Source of the DNA: Chloroflexota bacterium
GTDB taxonomy: Bacteria; Chloroflexota; Dehalococcoidia; Tepidiformales; Tepidiformaceae
NCBI GenBank assembly: GCA_026705605.1
Contig: JAPPAK010000001.1
Location: 806,001-870,000 of the forward strand
Direction of reading: 5' to 3'
Length of the DNA: 64,000 bases
The translations under genes were made by a program, and so were the position numbers. Shown here in pieces: positions 54,108-62,167 of the stretch (the stretch's first letter is position 1; each line of letters begins with the position of its first letter). The notes under the pieces are model-generated. The model saw nothing but the letters and a program-made list of their open reading frames with translations. It made no database searches and had not been told where the DNA came from.

Positions 54108-54160
54108 ACGGCGGCCATCGGGCCGCCGTCTTGATGCGCATCCGGCGCCTCGCAGGCGCC
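54108..54160 (+). other. Two GC-rich stem-loops between cysH and cysC
   Basis: ACGGCGGCC-ATCG-GGCCGCCGT (54108-54129) is a perfect 9-bp stem with a 4-nt loop. After 14 nt, GGCGCCT-CGC-AGGCGCC (54144-54160) is a 7-bp stem. Neither is followed by a T tract, so they are not classical terminators. They lie in the only long gap (131 nt) of an otherwise tight operon. Confidence 0.6.
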
Positions 54161-54213
54161 ACCAGTCACCACGACAGTCAGGGAGTAACACGAATGCGTT
54201 TGGAGTACCGCCA

Positions 54214-54768
54214 ATGAGCAGTCAGGGCTTTGTCATCTGGTTCACCGGGCTCTCCGGCTCCGGCAAGAGCACCCTCGCCGAGGCGCTCGCCCCCGTCCTG
54301 CGTGAGCGCGGCCGCAACGTCGAGATCCTCGACGGCGACATCGTTCGCACCAACCTCTCGAAGGGCCTCGGCTTCAGCAAGGAGGATCGCGACACGAACA
54401 TCCGCCGCATCGGCTTCGTCGCCAGCCTTCTGGCCCGTAACGGCGTCGGCGTCATCACCGCCGCCATCTCCCCCTACCAGGAGATTCGCGACGAGAACCG
54501 CGCCATGACCGAGGGCGACGGCGCCGTCTTTGTCGAGGTGCATGCCGCCGCCACCGTCGAGCAGTGCGAGGCACGCGACGTGAAGGGCCTCTACGCAAAG
54601 GCACGCGCCGGCGAGATCAAGGGCTTCACCGGCATCGACGACCCCTACGAGGAGCCTCCCAGCCCGGAGGTGCGCTGCGAGACCGGTCTCGATTCCGAAG
54701 AGCGCAGCCTCGATCAGATCCTCGATTACCTCGAGTCCCGCGGGCTCATCGGGAAGGCCCAGTCATGA
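54214..54768 (+). CDS. cysC: Adenylyl-sulfate kinase
   Basis: The 184-residue APS kinase phosphorylates APS to PAPS. P-loop GLSGSGKS (12-19), the [20 protein letters not shown] region, [12 protein letters not shown] and [20 protein letters not shown] (the mobile lid and APS site) are canonical. The ATG is 8 nt after GGAG. The 4-nt overlap with sat couples the two activation enzymes. With an APS-type reductase next door, PAPS may be used for sulfation or as an alternative reductase substrate. Confidence 0.93.
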   Translation: MSSQGFVIWFTGLSGSGKSTLAEALAPVLRERGRNVEILDGDIVRTNLSKGLGFSKEDRDTNIRRIGFVASLLARNGVGVITAAISPYQEIRDENRAMTEGDGAVFVEVHAAATVEQCEARDVKGLYAKARAGEIKGFTGIDDPYEEPPSPEVRCETGLDSEERSLDQILDYLESRGLIGKAQS

Positions 54769-55925
54769 GCAACCTTGGCGAACCGTACGGCGGAACCCTT
54801 GTCGACCTCCTCGTCGATGAAGAGGAGCACGTCGAGCTTGGCCGCGAGGTTGCGAGCCTCCCCACCATCGAGCTCGATTCGCGCCATCTCGCCGACTTCG
54901 AGCTCCTTGCCAACGGCGGCTTCAGTCCCCTCACCGGCTTCATGGGCGAGGCCGACTACCACTCAGTCGTCGAGAACATGACGCTGGCGAACGGCCTCCC
55001 CTGGTCGATGCCCGTCACCCTCTCAGTCGAGGAGTCTCGCGCCGGCGAACTGACCCCCGGGGTCCGCGCCGACCTGCGCGACGATGAAGGGTTCCCCCTC
55101 GGCGTCATCGACATCGAGGAGGTCTACCGGCGGGACAAGACCCGCCTCGCCGAGCAGGTCTACCGCACCACCGACGAGGCCCATCCCGGCGTCGCCGCCC
55201 TCTACGCCTCCGGCGACCTCGTGCTTGGCGGCTCGGTGAAGGCCCTGCGCCTCCCCGACCACGGGAACTTCCCCGACCACCGCCTCACCCCGGCCCAGAC
55301 CCGCGCCGCCTTCGCTGAGCGCGGCTGGCGCACGGTCGTCGGCTTCCAGACCCGCAACCCCATCCACCGCGCCCACGAGTACCTGATCAAGGTCGCGCTC
55401 GAGGGCGTCGACGGCGCTCTCATCCATCCCCTCGTGGGAGACACGAAGGACGACGACATCCCCGCCGACGTGCGTATGCAGTGCTACCAGGTGCTGCTCG
55501 ACCGCTACTTCCCCGAGGACCGCGTGCAGCTCTCGGTGCTGCCCGCGGCCATGCGCTACGCCGGCCCGCGCGAGGCGATCTTCCACGCCATCATGCGCAA
55601 GAATTACGGCTGCACCCACTTCATCGTCGGGCGCGACCACGCAGGCGTCGGCAACTACTACGGTACCTACGACGCCCAGCGCATCTTCGACGAGATCGAC
55701 CTCGACGCCCTCGGCATCCAGCCGCTCTTTTTCGAACACGCCTTCTGGTGCCTCCGCAGCGGCGCCATGGCGACCACGAAGACGAGCCCGGCCACACCCG
55801 AGGAGCGCCTCTTCCTTTCCGGGACGAAGGTGCGCGAGATGCTCGCCAACGGCGAGGACCTCCCCGTCGAGTTCACGCGTCCCGAGGTTGCCGCCGTGCT
55901 GATGGAGAGCGCCCGGGGCGGCTAA
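54765..55925 (+). CDS. sat: Sulfate adenylyltransferase (ATP sulfurylase)
   Basis: The 386-residue single-chain ATP sulfurylase forms APS from ATP and sulfate. An N-terminal PUA-like domain ([20 protein letters not shown]) precedes the catalytic domain with [13 protein letters not shown] (195-207), [36 protein letters not shown] (in parts) and [11 protein letters not shown]. The ATG overlaps the cysC stop by 4 nt. A membrane protein gene starts 1 nt after its stop. Confidence 0.94.
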   Translation: MSNLGEPYGGTLVDLLVDEEEHVELGREVASLPTIELDSRHLADFELLANGGFSPLTGFMGEADYHSVVENMTLANGLPWSMPVTLSVEESRAGELTPGVRADLRDDEGFPLGVIDIEEVYRRDKTRLAEQVYRTTDEAHPGVAALYASGDLVLGGSVKALRLPDHGNFPDHRLTPAQTRAAFAERGWRTVVGFQTRNPIHRAHEYLIKVALEGVDGALIHPLVGDTKDDDIPADVRMQCYQVLLDRYFPEDRVQLSVLPAAMRYAGPREAIFHAIMRKNYGCTHFIVGRDHAGVGNYYGTYDAQRIFDEIDLDALGIQPLFFEHAFWCLRSGAMATTKTSPATPEERLFLSGTKVREMLANGEDLPVEFTRPEVAAVLMESARGG

Positions 55926-55926
55926 G

Positions 55927-57030
55927 GTGATGCAGCGGGCGCGCTCCGCCGCGCGCGAGGCGCCGCCCGCGACGCGCAGCATTCGCTCGCTGCGCCCCGC
56001 GATGCTCGCTCGCTTGGCCTGCGCGGTCTTCGGGCTTGCGCTGTTCGCCCTCGCCCTCGAGATCACCCGCGCTGGCGCCGGCTCCCTGGCGCCCCTCCTC
56101 TCTGACATCAACGTCGAGGGTGTCGCCAACGCCCTTGGCTTCGGGTGGCTCTTCGCCTACGTCGTGCTCAGTGGCTCCCCCGTCGCCGCCATCGGCGTCA
56201 CCCTCCTCTCCGAGGGCGTCTTCCACACCACCGAGGCATTCGCCGTCATCGCCGGCTCGCGGCTCGGCGCGTCCTTCATCGTCCTCGCCGTCGGCTTCCT
56301 CGCCTTCCGATTCGGCCGCCGCAGTGGCGACGGCGTCGCCATCGGCATCGTCGCCATGCTCGTCACCTTCACGACGCAGGGTCCGGCGGTCGCGCTTGGG
56401 TTCCTGGCCCTGCAGCTGGGCTGGTTCGACGGCGCCACCCCCTCCGCCCCCGACGCCCTCCTGCAGGGCACCGACGCCGCCTTCGGCCCCGTCACCGGCG
56501 CCCTCGATTCCTTCCTGCCCGGCCTCCTCGTGTTCGTCGCCGGCGCTGGCGTCCTCCTCCTCGCCTTCGCCGTCTTCGAACGCGCCCTTCCCCAGCTCGA
56601 GGGCGAGGCCGAGGGCATCCGCCGCCGCCTCGACGTCCTCAACCGCCGCCCCCTGATGTTCCTGATGGGAGTCATCATCACCCTCACGACCCTCAGCGTG
56701 GCCGTCTCCCTGACCGTCCTCGTGCCCCTCGCCCTGCGCGGCTACGTCCGCCGCGAGCACATCATCCCGTACGTCCTCGGGGCCAACATCGCGACCTTTG
56801 TCGACACCCTCGCCGCCAGCGTCCTTGTTGGCGGCGAGGCTGCCGTCGCCGTCGTCCTTGCCCAGGTCGCCTCGATCACCGTCGTGGCGGGCATTGTCCT
56901 GACCGTGCTGTACAAGCCCTACCGGACGGGCATCCTCCGCAGCGAGCGCTGGATCGCCGCCCGCCCCCGCCGCCTCGCCGCTTTCCTCGGCGTCATCGTT
57001 GCGGTGCCTGCCATCCTGCTGGTGGTCTAG
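55927..57030 (+). CDS. Polytopic membrane protein, Na+/phosphate-symporter-like; candidate sulfate transporter
   Basis: 367 residues with roughly eight to ten membrane helices. Two distant halves carry related motifs: VLSGSPVAAIGVTLLSEG with AVIAGSRLGAS (about 77-115), and SLTVLVPLALRG with YVLGANIATFVDTLAASV (about 258-297). These recall the inverted repeats and GxNIGTT-like motif of the PF02690 Na/Pi-cotransporter family. It starts 1 nt after sat, as the last gene of the sulfate activation operon. No ABC or SulP sulfate importer is present in the window. A sulfate uptake role is inference from position. Confidence 0.65.
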   Translation: MMQRARSAAREAPPATRSIRSLRPAMLARLACAVFGLALFALALEITRAGAGSLAPLLSDINVEGVANALGFGWLFAYVVLSGSPVAAIGVTLLSEGVFHTTEAFAVIAGSRLGASFIVLAVGFLAFRFGRRSGDGVAIGIVAMLVTFTTQGPAVALGFLALQLGWFDGATPSAPDALLQGTDAAFGPVTGALDSFLPGLLVFVAGAGVLLLAFAVFERALPQLEGEAEGIRRRLDVLNRRPLMFLMGVIITLTTLSVAVSLTVLVPLALRGYVRREHIIPYVLGANIATFVDTLAASVLVGGEAAVAVVLAQVASITVVAGIVLTVLYKPYRTGILRSERWIAARPRRLAAFLGVIVAVPAILLVV

Positions 57031-57431
57031 GCAACCACCTCGAGTCCCTCTGCACGGACTGCGCGGGCCAGTGCCCTGTCACGAGTGGCTAGGGGCAGGC
57101 CGCGCCTGCGGGCCAGCTCCAGATAGGAGGCATCGTAGAAGGACAGCCCGTGTGCGAGCGCCAACTCCAGGGCCGTGTCCAGGTCAGTCGCCTCGTCGGT
57201 GTCGATGGAGGCGTCCCGAAGCGTTTCGAGGCCTCTCCGTGCGCCTCCATCTGGTACCCTTCCTCGCCGCTCTGCCACGAGGAGCGCGTTCCGAACCTCG
57301 TAGTGCCAGAGAGGCGGGACGCATACCCCTTCGCTGCGCAGAATGTCCAGGGCAGTGAGGGCTGGCGGATCGAGTTCTTCCCTCAATAGCCAGGCTGCCG
57401 CGACTGAAGCATCGAGAACGATGCCGCTCAT
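57027..57431 (-). CDS. PIN-domain toxin, VapC-like
   Basis: The 134-residue PIN ribonuclease has the acidic residues of the family in order: IVLDASVAAAWLL (Asp7), WHYEVRNALL (Glu), LSFYDASYLELARR (Asp) and LATRDRALARA (Asp). It probably cleaves RNA in the cytoplasm and is neutralised by the antitoxin encoded directly upstream, with a 4-nt overlap. Converges with the putative sulfate transporter gene by a 4-nt stop overlap. Confidence 0.85.
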   Translation of the reverse strand: MSGIVLDASVAAAWLLREELDPPALTALDILRSEGVCVPPLWHYEVRNALLVAERRGRVPDGGARRGLETLRDASIDTDEATDLDTALELALAHGLSFYDASYLELARRRGLPLATRDRALARAVRAEGLEVVA

Positions 57432-57679
57432 ATGCGGTGGCCCTCGTGGCGGGCGGCCAGGATCTCCTCTTCGGTCATGCCCGTAGGCGCCCAGCTCCGG
57501 CGGAGCGCCAGCAACCGCTCAACGGCCGCGTCACGCTCCGCCTGCTCCTCATCGCGAGCCGGCACCAGGCAGGCGACGGTCTTCCCGTGACGTGTGATGG
57601 CGACCCTCTCCCCGTTCTCGACGCGGCGAAGCAGTTCGGCGAAGCGAGCTTTGGCCTCTGTGGACTGGATCTCGCGCAT
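57428..57679 (-). CDS. Phd/YefM-family antitoxin
   Basis: The 83-residue antitoxin starts MREIQSTEAKARFAELLRRV, followed by ENGERVAITRHGKTVACLVP, the Phd/YefM DNA-binding fold. The C-terminal helix (about 50-80, ERDAAVERLLALRRS) should cover the VapC active site. It is first in the two-gene module and has its own operator-promoter directly upstream. Confidence 0.85.
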   Translation of the reverse strand: MREIQSTEAKARFAELLRRVENGERVAITRHGKTVACLVPARDEEQAERDAAVERLLALRRSWAPTGMTEEEILAARHEGHRI

Positions 57680-57682
57680 GTC

Positions 57683-57719
57683 TGTCCTGACCGGTTGTTC
57701 TGACCGGTCAATTATATCA
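57683..57719 (-). promoter_or_regulatory. Extended -10 promoter and repeat operator of the TA module
   Basis: On the minus strand TGATATAAT is an extended -10 (TGnTATAAT; TATAAT at plus coordinates 57711-57716). It is followed by two adjacent 13-nt direct copies, ACCGGTCAGAACA and ACCGGTCAGGACA (57696-57708 and 57683-57695, 12 of 13 identical). A perfect 10-nt palindrome TGACCGGTCA (57701-57710) spans the first copy. Antitoxin or complex binding here would block initiation, the usual autoregulation of such modules. Confidence 0.65.
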
Positions 57720-57721
57720 GA

Positions 57722-58327
57722 CTACCGACCCATCGTCTCCAGGATCGCGACCGCCGCCTCCACCGACACCTCCCCCTCGGGCCCGCCCAGGTGCACGCTC
57801 AGCACGAACCGGTCCCGCGCGACTGCCACTGCGTAGCGAACCCGCCCGTCCGGTTCGTCGAGCCGGAACGCCCTCGCCCCCTCCGCCTCCACTTCTGTGA
57901 TGCCCGTGCCCTCCGCCAGCGCGATGCCCGCGACCGTGACGCTCAGCCAGTCGGCGTCGGCTGGCAGTTCCGCCACGAAGCGCGACGCTTCGCCTTCGTC
58001 TCCGAAGGCCACGACCTGGCACACGACCTCGACGGGCGGCTCATCTTCCAGGCTGCCGCGGCGCTCCTTCCAGTAGGCGAAATAGCCCCCCTCGACGCCC
58101 GCCGCCTCCAGCGGGGCCGCCCCCACCTCGCGTCCCATCTCGCTGCGGGAAAGGTTCCCGAACGTCAGGCGCTCGAGCCCCTCCGGCAGGTGCTCTTCCT
58201 GGCAGGCGCGGTCGGCGAGCAGTTGCGGGCTTCCCGAGCACGCGGCCGCCAGGGCGAGGATGCCCAGCGCGGCGAGGGCGATGCCCGCCCTACTCGTCGT
58301 CGAAGGGCGGGTCTGGCTCAGGGCCAA
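57722..58327 (-). CDS. Predicted lipoprotein, function unknown
   Basis: The 201-residue protein has an N-terminal signal (AGIALAALGILALAAACSGS) with a lipobox LAAAC at about residue 30, so it should be an acylated surface protein. The mature part has two more cysteines (ADRACQEEHLPEG and VEVVCQVVAFGD) and alternating strands, but no recognised family. The TTG start lies 38 nt inside the preceding gene on the same strand; no alternative start preserves the signal peptide. Confidence 0.68.
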   Translation of the reverse strand: MALSQTRPSTTSRAGIALAALGILALAAACSGSPQLLADRACQEEHLPEGLERLTFGNLSRSEMGREVGAAPLEAAGVEGGYFAYWKERRGSLEDEPPVEVVCQVVAFGDEGEASRFVAELPADADWLSVTVAGIALAEGTGITEVEAEGARAFRLDEPDGRVRYAVAVARDRFVLSVHLGGPEGEVSVEAAVAILETMGR

Positions 58328-58526
58328 TCAGTCCGTGTTTGGTCGAGTAGCGCTCCACCGCCACGATGAGCGCGAAGAAGGGGATGAAGCCGATGAGCGC
58401 TCCCAGTCCCCAGAACCAGAACCCCCCGATGCAGAACAGGATGCCCGCGGCAGTGAAGAACGACATCCCGATGATCGAAAGGATGCGTCCCGCCACCACG
58501 TACGGTGAGATTGGCGCCTTGAGCAC
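58290..58526 (-). CDS. Small membrane protein
   Basis: The 78-residue protein has two predicted membrane helices (VVAGRILSIIGMSFFTAAGI with LFCIGGF, and FWGLGALIGFIPFFALIVAV) and a polar acidic C-terminus (GPEPDPPFDDE). The GTG start overlaps the methyltransferase stop by one base (TAGTG), so it is coupled to that gene. No family recognised. Confidence 0.6.
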   Translation of the reverse strand: MLKAPISPYVVAGRILSIIGMSFFTAAGILFCIGGFWFWGLGALIGFIPFFALIVAVERYSTKHGLIGPEPDPPFDDE

Positions 58527-59542
58527 TAGCTGCCCCCTCCCGCCTTTCGCGCCGTCACCACGCTGTTCTGTTCCCCGATGGCCGAGCGCGACACGTCTCC
58601 GAACCCCGCCTCCTCCAGCAGCTCCCCGATACGCGATTGCGTGCGGTTCTCTCCGCCCAGCATCGCCATCGTCAGGCCGCTGACGGAGGCGTGGTCGGGC
58701 CCCGTGAGATCTTCGGTCAGCATCGGCTCCACGACCACGATCGTACCCCCTGGTTCGATTGCGTCGTGGCACGCCGCCAGGATGCGCCGGCACTCCGGTG
58801 TCTCCCAGTCGTGCAGGATGTTCGCCAGCAGCAGGATGTCGTGACCGCGCGGCAGCGGGTCGTCGAAGAACGACCCGGCGACGAAGTGGCAGCGGCCACC
58901 GAGCCCGTGCTCCGTTATCCGCTCCTCGGCGAATGGGCGCATGGCCGGCAGGTCGAAGATCGTCGCCTCCAGCGACGGATGCGCCTCCAGCAGGGCGAGG
59001 GTGTAGCCGCCGCTGCTGCCGCCCACGTCCAGCAGCCGCCGGAACGGCGCGACATCCACCTCGCACAGGAGGTGCTCCGCCCCCGAGATGGCGTTCGCGA
59101 GCATCCCCTCGGCGAACCAGCGCCGGTCCTCGTCATCGAAGCCCCCGAACAAGTCCGCCTGCCCGGCCTCAGTCAGCGGCTTGCCGCTTCGGAGCGCCTC
59201 ACCGAGCCGGCCGATCTGTTCGTGGAAACCCTGGAACAGCAACGAGCGTCCCCCGGCGAACCGCGGGCTCGACCGCACCAGGAACGCTTCGGTCGCCGGT
59301 GTCGCCCGGAAGCGCCCCTGTTCGTCGCGCTCCGCAAGCCCCTGGCTCGTCAGGAACGCGAGCAGCGCCGGCGCCACCCGGGGCGCCAGCCCCAACTCAT
59401 CCGGTGTCGATGGCCCGCTCGACAGGCGTTCGAAGATGCCGCTGCGCAGGCAGAAGGCGAGCGCCTGCGCGCGCATCGCGCCGTCCTGCAGCGCGTAGAT
59501 GCGCAGCCTCGTGGCCTCGAGATCGTCAGTCGTGGCGGGCAT
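58526..59542 (-). CDS. O-methyltransferase family 2-like SAM-dependent methyltransferase
   Basis: The 338-residue protein has an N-terminal winged-helix dimerisation region (FCLRSGIFERLSSGPSTPDE, LLAFLTSQGLAERDEQGRFR) and a C-terminal Rossmann methyltransferase with LDVGGSSGGYTLALLEAHPS, IFDLPAM and NILHDWETPECRRIL. The histidine of HDW is the catalytic base position in plant-type and bacterial O-methyltransferases. Such enzymes methylate small phenolic or polyketide hydroxyls; substrate unknown. ATG at 59542 preferred over a GTG two codons earlier. Confidence 0.82.
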   Translation of the reverse strand: MPATTDDLEATRLRIYALQDGAMRAQALAFCLRSGIFERLSSGPSTPDELGLAPRVAPALLAFLTSQGLAERDEQGRFRATPATEAFLVRSSPRFAGGRSLLFQGFHEQIGRLGEALRSGKPLTEAGQADLFGGFDDEDRRWFAEGMLANAISGAEHLLCEVDVAPFRRLLDVGGSSGGYTLALLEAHPSLEATIFDLPAMRPFAEERITEHGLGGRCHFVAGSFFDDPLPRGHDILLLANILHDWETPECRRILAACHDAIEPGGTIVVVEPMLTEDLTGPDHASVSGLTMAMLGGENRTQSRIGELLEEAGFGDVSRSAIGEQNSVVTARKAGGGS

Positions 59543-59593
59543 GGGCACCCATTCTCTCGCGGGTCCGGGGAGCGGGCCAGCGGTACGCTCGCC

Positions 59594-59749
59594 TTACCCG
59601 AATGCGTACCAGATGGCCGCCATCGCGCTGACACCGATCACCATCCAGGCCGCGATGGAGAGCGCTGCCGCTGCGTCCTCGTCGGCGTCGTGCTTGATCC
59701 ACGACCACACGAAGAACGGCAGCAGCACGAGCCCGATGAGGAACGACAC
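59594..59749 (-). CDS. Short membrane protein (51 residues)
   Basis: Starting at GTG, the peptide reads VSFLIGLVLLPFFVWSWIKH, then an acidic DADEDAAAAL and a second helix SIAAWMVIGVSAMAAIWYAF. Two helices fill most of its length. The start is supported by TAGACT exactly 7 nt upstream on the minus strand. A longer TTG-started frame exists but has no signal for translation. Function unknown. Confidence 0.5.
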   Translation of the reverse strand: MSFLIGLVLLPFFVWSWIKHDADEDAAAALSIAAWMVIGVSAMAAIWYAFG

Positions 59750-59831
59750 AGGGTCCAGTCTAGCGAGGCTGTGGCGGCGCAGTAGGCCGGTGGACGGTAG
59801 AGTGCCACCCACACCTCCGGAGGTCGCCAAC

Positions 59832-60629
59832 GTGGAGTTCTGCAGCTACGAGAAGAAGGACCGTGTCGCCTACATCACCATCACTCGCCCCGAGGTGATG
59901 AACTCACTCCACGTCTACGCGAACCTCGAGCTGCACGAGGTCTGGGAGGACTTCGCCAACGACGACGACCTCTGGGTCGCCGTCTTCACCGGTGAGGGTG
60001 GCCGCGCCTTCAGCGCCGGCAACGACCTCAAATTCACCGCCGAGATGTCCCGCCTGCCCGCCTCCGAGCGCCCGGCCGTGCGCTGGCCCGGCACCGGCTT
60101 CGGCGGTCTCACCAGCCGCTTCAACCTCTACAAGCCGATCATCGCCCGGGTGAATGGGTACGCCCTCGGGGGTGGCTTCGAGATGGCCCTCGCCTGCGAC
60201 ATCGTCGTCGCCGCCGAGCACGCCCGCTTCGGCCTCACCGAGCCAAAGGTCGGGCTTATCGCCGGGGCCAACGGCGTCCACCGCCTGCCCCGCCAGGGTC
60301 CCCTCAAGGCCGTCATGGGCCACATGCTCACGGGTCGCCACATGACCGCCCAGCGCGCCTACGAGCTCGGCCTCGTGAACGAGGTCGTCCCCCTCGAGGA
60401 GCTCGACGAAGCCGTCGGCCGCTGGGTCACCGACATCCTCAGCTGCGCGCCCCTCTCCGTGCGTTCCACCAAGGAGACGGCAATGCGCGGGCTTGAGATG
60501 GCCCTTCCTGACGCCTCCCAGACCGTCTTTACCTGGGAGAGCCGCCGCCGCCAGTCCCCCGACTCCGTGGAGGGCCCCCGCGCGTTCGCCGAGAAGCGCG
60601 ACCCCGACTGGAAGGGCACCTGGACATAA
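59832..60629 (+). CDS. Enoyl-CoA hydratase/isomerase (crotonase) family protein
   Basis: The 265-residue crotonase-fold enzyme has an oxyanion hole in RAFSAGNDLKF and GYALGGGFEMALACD. Both hydratase glutamates are at the expected places (Glu in GGGFEM and Glu in GLTEPKVGLIAG), so hydration of an enoyl-CoA is likely. The GTG follows GGAGGTCGCCAAC; upstream in-frame sequence belongs to the antisense small gene. Consistent with the acyl-CoA metabolism elsewhere in the window. Confidence 0.88.
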   Translation: MEFCSYEKKDRVAYITITRPEVMNSLHVYANLELHEVWEDFANDDDLWVAVFTGEGGRAFSAGNDLKFTAEMSRLPASERPAVRWPGTGFGGLTSRFNLYKPIIARVNGYALGGGFEMALACDIVVAAEHARFGLTEPKVGLIAGANGVHRLPRQGPLKAVMGHMLTGRHMTAQRAYELGLVNEVVPLEELDEAVGRWVTDILSCAPLSVRSTKETAMRGLEMALPDASQTVFTWESRRRQSPDSVEGPRAFAEKRDPDWKGTWT

Positions 60630-60661
60630 GTTCCGCCAGCCGACCGTTCGGTCCGAGCCGC

Positions 60662-60667
60662 TAGAAT
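60662..60667 (+). promoter_or_regulatory. -10 box TAGAAT for the MFS permease gene
   Basis: TAGAAT (5 of 6 consensus) is followed by a GGAGGG element (60674-60679) and the GTG at 60687. It gives a short leader of about 13 nt that still holds the ribosome binding site. This placement decides between GTG 60669 (too close to the -10) and GTG 60687. Confidence 0.5.
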
Positions 60668-60686
60668 CGTGGCGGAGGGCCCTCGC

Positions 60687-62024
60687 GTGTCCCGTTCTGG
60701 CGTCCACGTGGTCGAGGCGCACTACAACTCGTCCTGGGACCGACTGACCTCCTCGCTCCGCTACGACCAGTTCCGCTGGCTCTATATCAGCAACCTCTGC
60801 TTCATGTTCGCCATGATGGGGATGTTCCTTGTCCGCTCTGTCCTCGCCTTCCGGCTGACAGACAGCGAATTCGCCCTTGGTCTCGTTGCGTTCGTGGTTG
60901 GAGTGCCGATGGTCGTCGTGGCCCCCCTTGGGGGGGCGCTTGCCGACCGCCTCGACCGCCGCAAGCTCATTCTGTTCGTCCAGACCGCCGCAATCGTCGA
61001 CGAGGCCCTGGTCTTTGTCCTGCTGATCACCGACCAACTGGCTTTCGTACACCTGCTGGTCCTTACCGGTGCCCTCGGCCTCCTCTTCCCTTTCATGATG
61101 CCAGCCCGCCAGGCGATCATCGCGAATGTCGTTGGGAGGCGGGGCCTCGGCAATGCGATGGCGCTCCAGATGGGCGGCATGAACTTCACCCGCATCGTCG
61201 GCCCTGTGGCCGCCGGGGCGCTCATCCCCCTGGTGGGCATGGCGAGCACCTATGCCGTCGCCCTCGTGCTTTACGGCGTCGGACTGGCCGCGATGTTTCG
61301 CGTTCGTCCCTCTTTCCCCGACGAAGTTGAGCAGAAGGGCTCCGTCTTTGGCGACATTGTCGACGGCTTCCGCTACGTCTGGCAGCACCCTCCGGTGCGG
61401 GTCCTGCTGATCTTCGGACTCGTGCCGACCCTGCTCGCAATGCCCTTCCAGACGCTGCTCGTGGTCTTCGCACTGGAAGTCTGGGATGTTGGTGAGTGGG
61501 GGCTGGGGGTGTTGAACGCGGTGGCCGGTATCGGGGGCCTCGTGGGGTCAGTCTACGTCGCCTGGAACGCCGAGTCGCACCAGCGGCTGAGACGCATGAT
61601 GGCCAGCATCTTCGCGTTCGGGTCCACCCTCCTGCTGTTTTCGGTTAGCCCCTGGTTCTTGCTCGCCTTGCCGTTCATTTTCTTCGCCGATGTGTTCGTG
61701 ACTATGTTCATGGTGCTGAACAACACGGCCATCCAGATGCTCATCCCCGACTTCGTCCGTGGTCGTGTCATGAGTCTCCTGATGATGTCGTTCGGGCTCA
61801 CTCCCTTGGGGACCCTCCCAATGACCTGGTTTGCCGAGCACTACGGCGCCCCCGCCGCAGTCGCGCTCGCCTCAGTCCTAATGCTTGTCCTCGCCGTCAT
61901 CTTCTTCGTCTTCAGCCCCGCCCTGCGCCGCATCGATACCAGCACACGTGAGGCCGAGATCGAATTCGGCGAGCTGGACCGACGCGGCCGCCGCTCGCCG
62001 GAGCTGACGCCGGCTGCGAAGTAG
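60687..62024 (+). CDS. MFS transporter (enterobactin-exporter-like, MFS_3 type)
   Basis: The 445-residue major facilitator has about 11-12 membrane helices. The cytoplasmic loop signature GGALADRLDRRKLI is between helices 2 and 3, and a second-half counterpart is weaker. FRWLYISNLCFMFAMMGMF and PARQAIIANVVGRRGLGNAM fit the MFS_3 exporter type related to EntS and macrolide effluxers. Substrate unknown. The C-terminus ends in a polar tail. Confidence 0.85.
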   Translation: MSRSGVHVVEAHYNSSWDRLTSSLRYDQFRWLYISNLCFMFAMMGMFLVRSVLAFRLTDSEFALGLVAFVVGVPMVVVAPLGGALADRLDRRKLILFVQTAAIVDEALVFVLLITDQLAFVHLLVLTGALGLLFPFMMPARQAIIANVVGRRGLGNAMALQMGGMNFTRIVGPVAAGALIPLVGMASTYAVALVLYGVGLAAMFRVRPSFPDEVEQKGSVFGDIVDGFRYVWQHPPVRVLLIFGLVPTLLAMPFQTLLVVFALEVWDVGEWGLGVLNAVAGIGGLVGSVYVAWNAESHQRLRRMMASIFAFGSTLLLFSVSPWFLLALPFIFFADVFVTMFMVLNNTAIQMLIPDFVRGRVMSLLMMSFGLTPLGTLPMTWFAEHYGAPAAVALASVLMLVLAVIFFVFSPALRRIDTSTREAEIEFGELDRRGRRSPELTPAAK

Positions 62025-62044
62025 CGCGGGGGAGAAGGGGAGAG

Positions 62045-62120
62045 TGGTGCTGAGGCCCAGAATCGAACTGGGGACACCTGCGTTTTCAGCGCAGTGCTCT
62101 ACCAACTGAGCTACCTCAGC
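62045..62120 (-). tRNA. tRNA-Phe (GAA)
   Basis: A 76-nt cloverleaf on the minus strand with acceptor GCTGAGG/CCTCAGC, D arm AGCTCAGTTGGTAGAGC, anticodon loop CTGAAAA (GAA), T arm CAGTTCGATTCTG, discriminator A and encoded CCA. Confidence 0.95.
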
Positions 62121-62167
62121 GTGCAGGCCATCGTAGGAACCGCACCCGGCAGGGGCAAGGCGAGCGG

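Noticed and set aside
54108-54160. Rho-independent terminator after cysH
   Set aside because: Stems are strong but no T tract follows either one, and the operon continues with cysC and sat.
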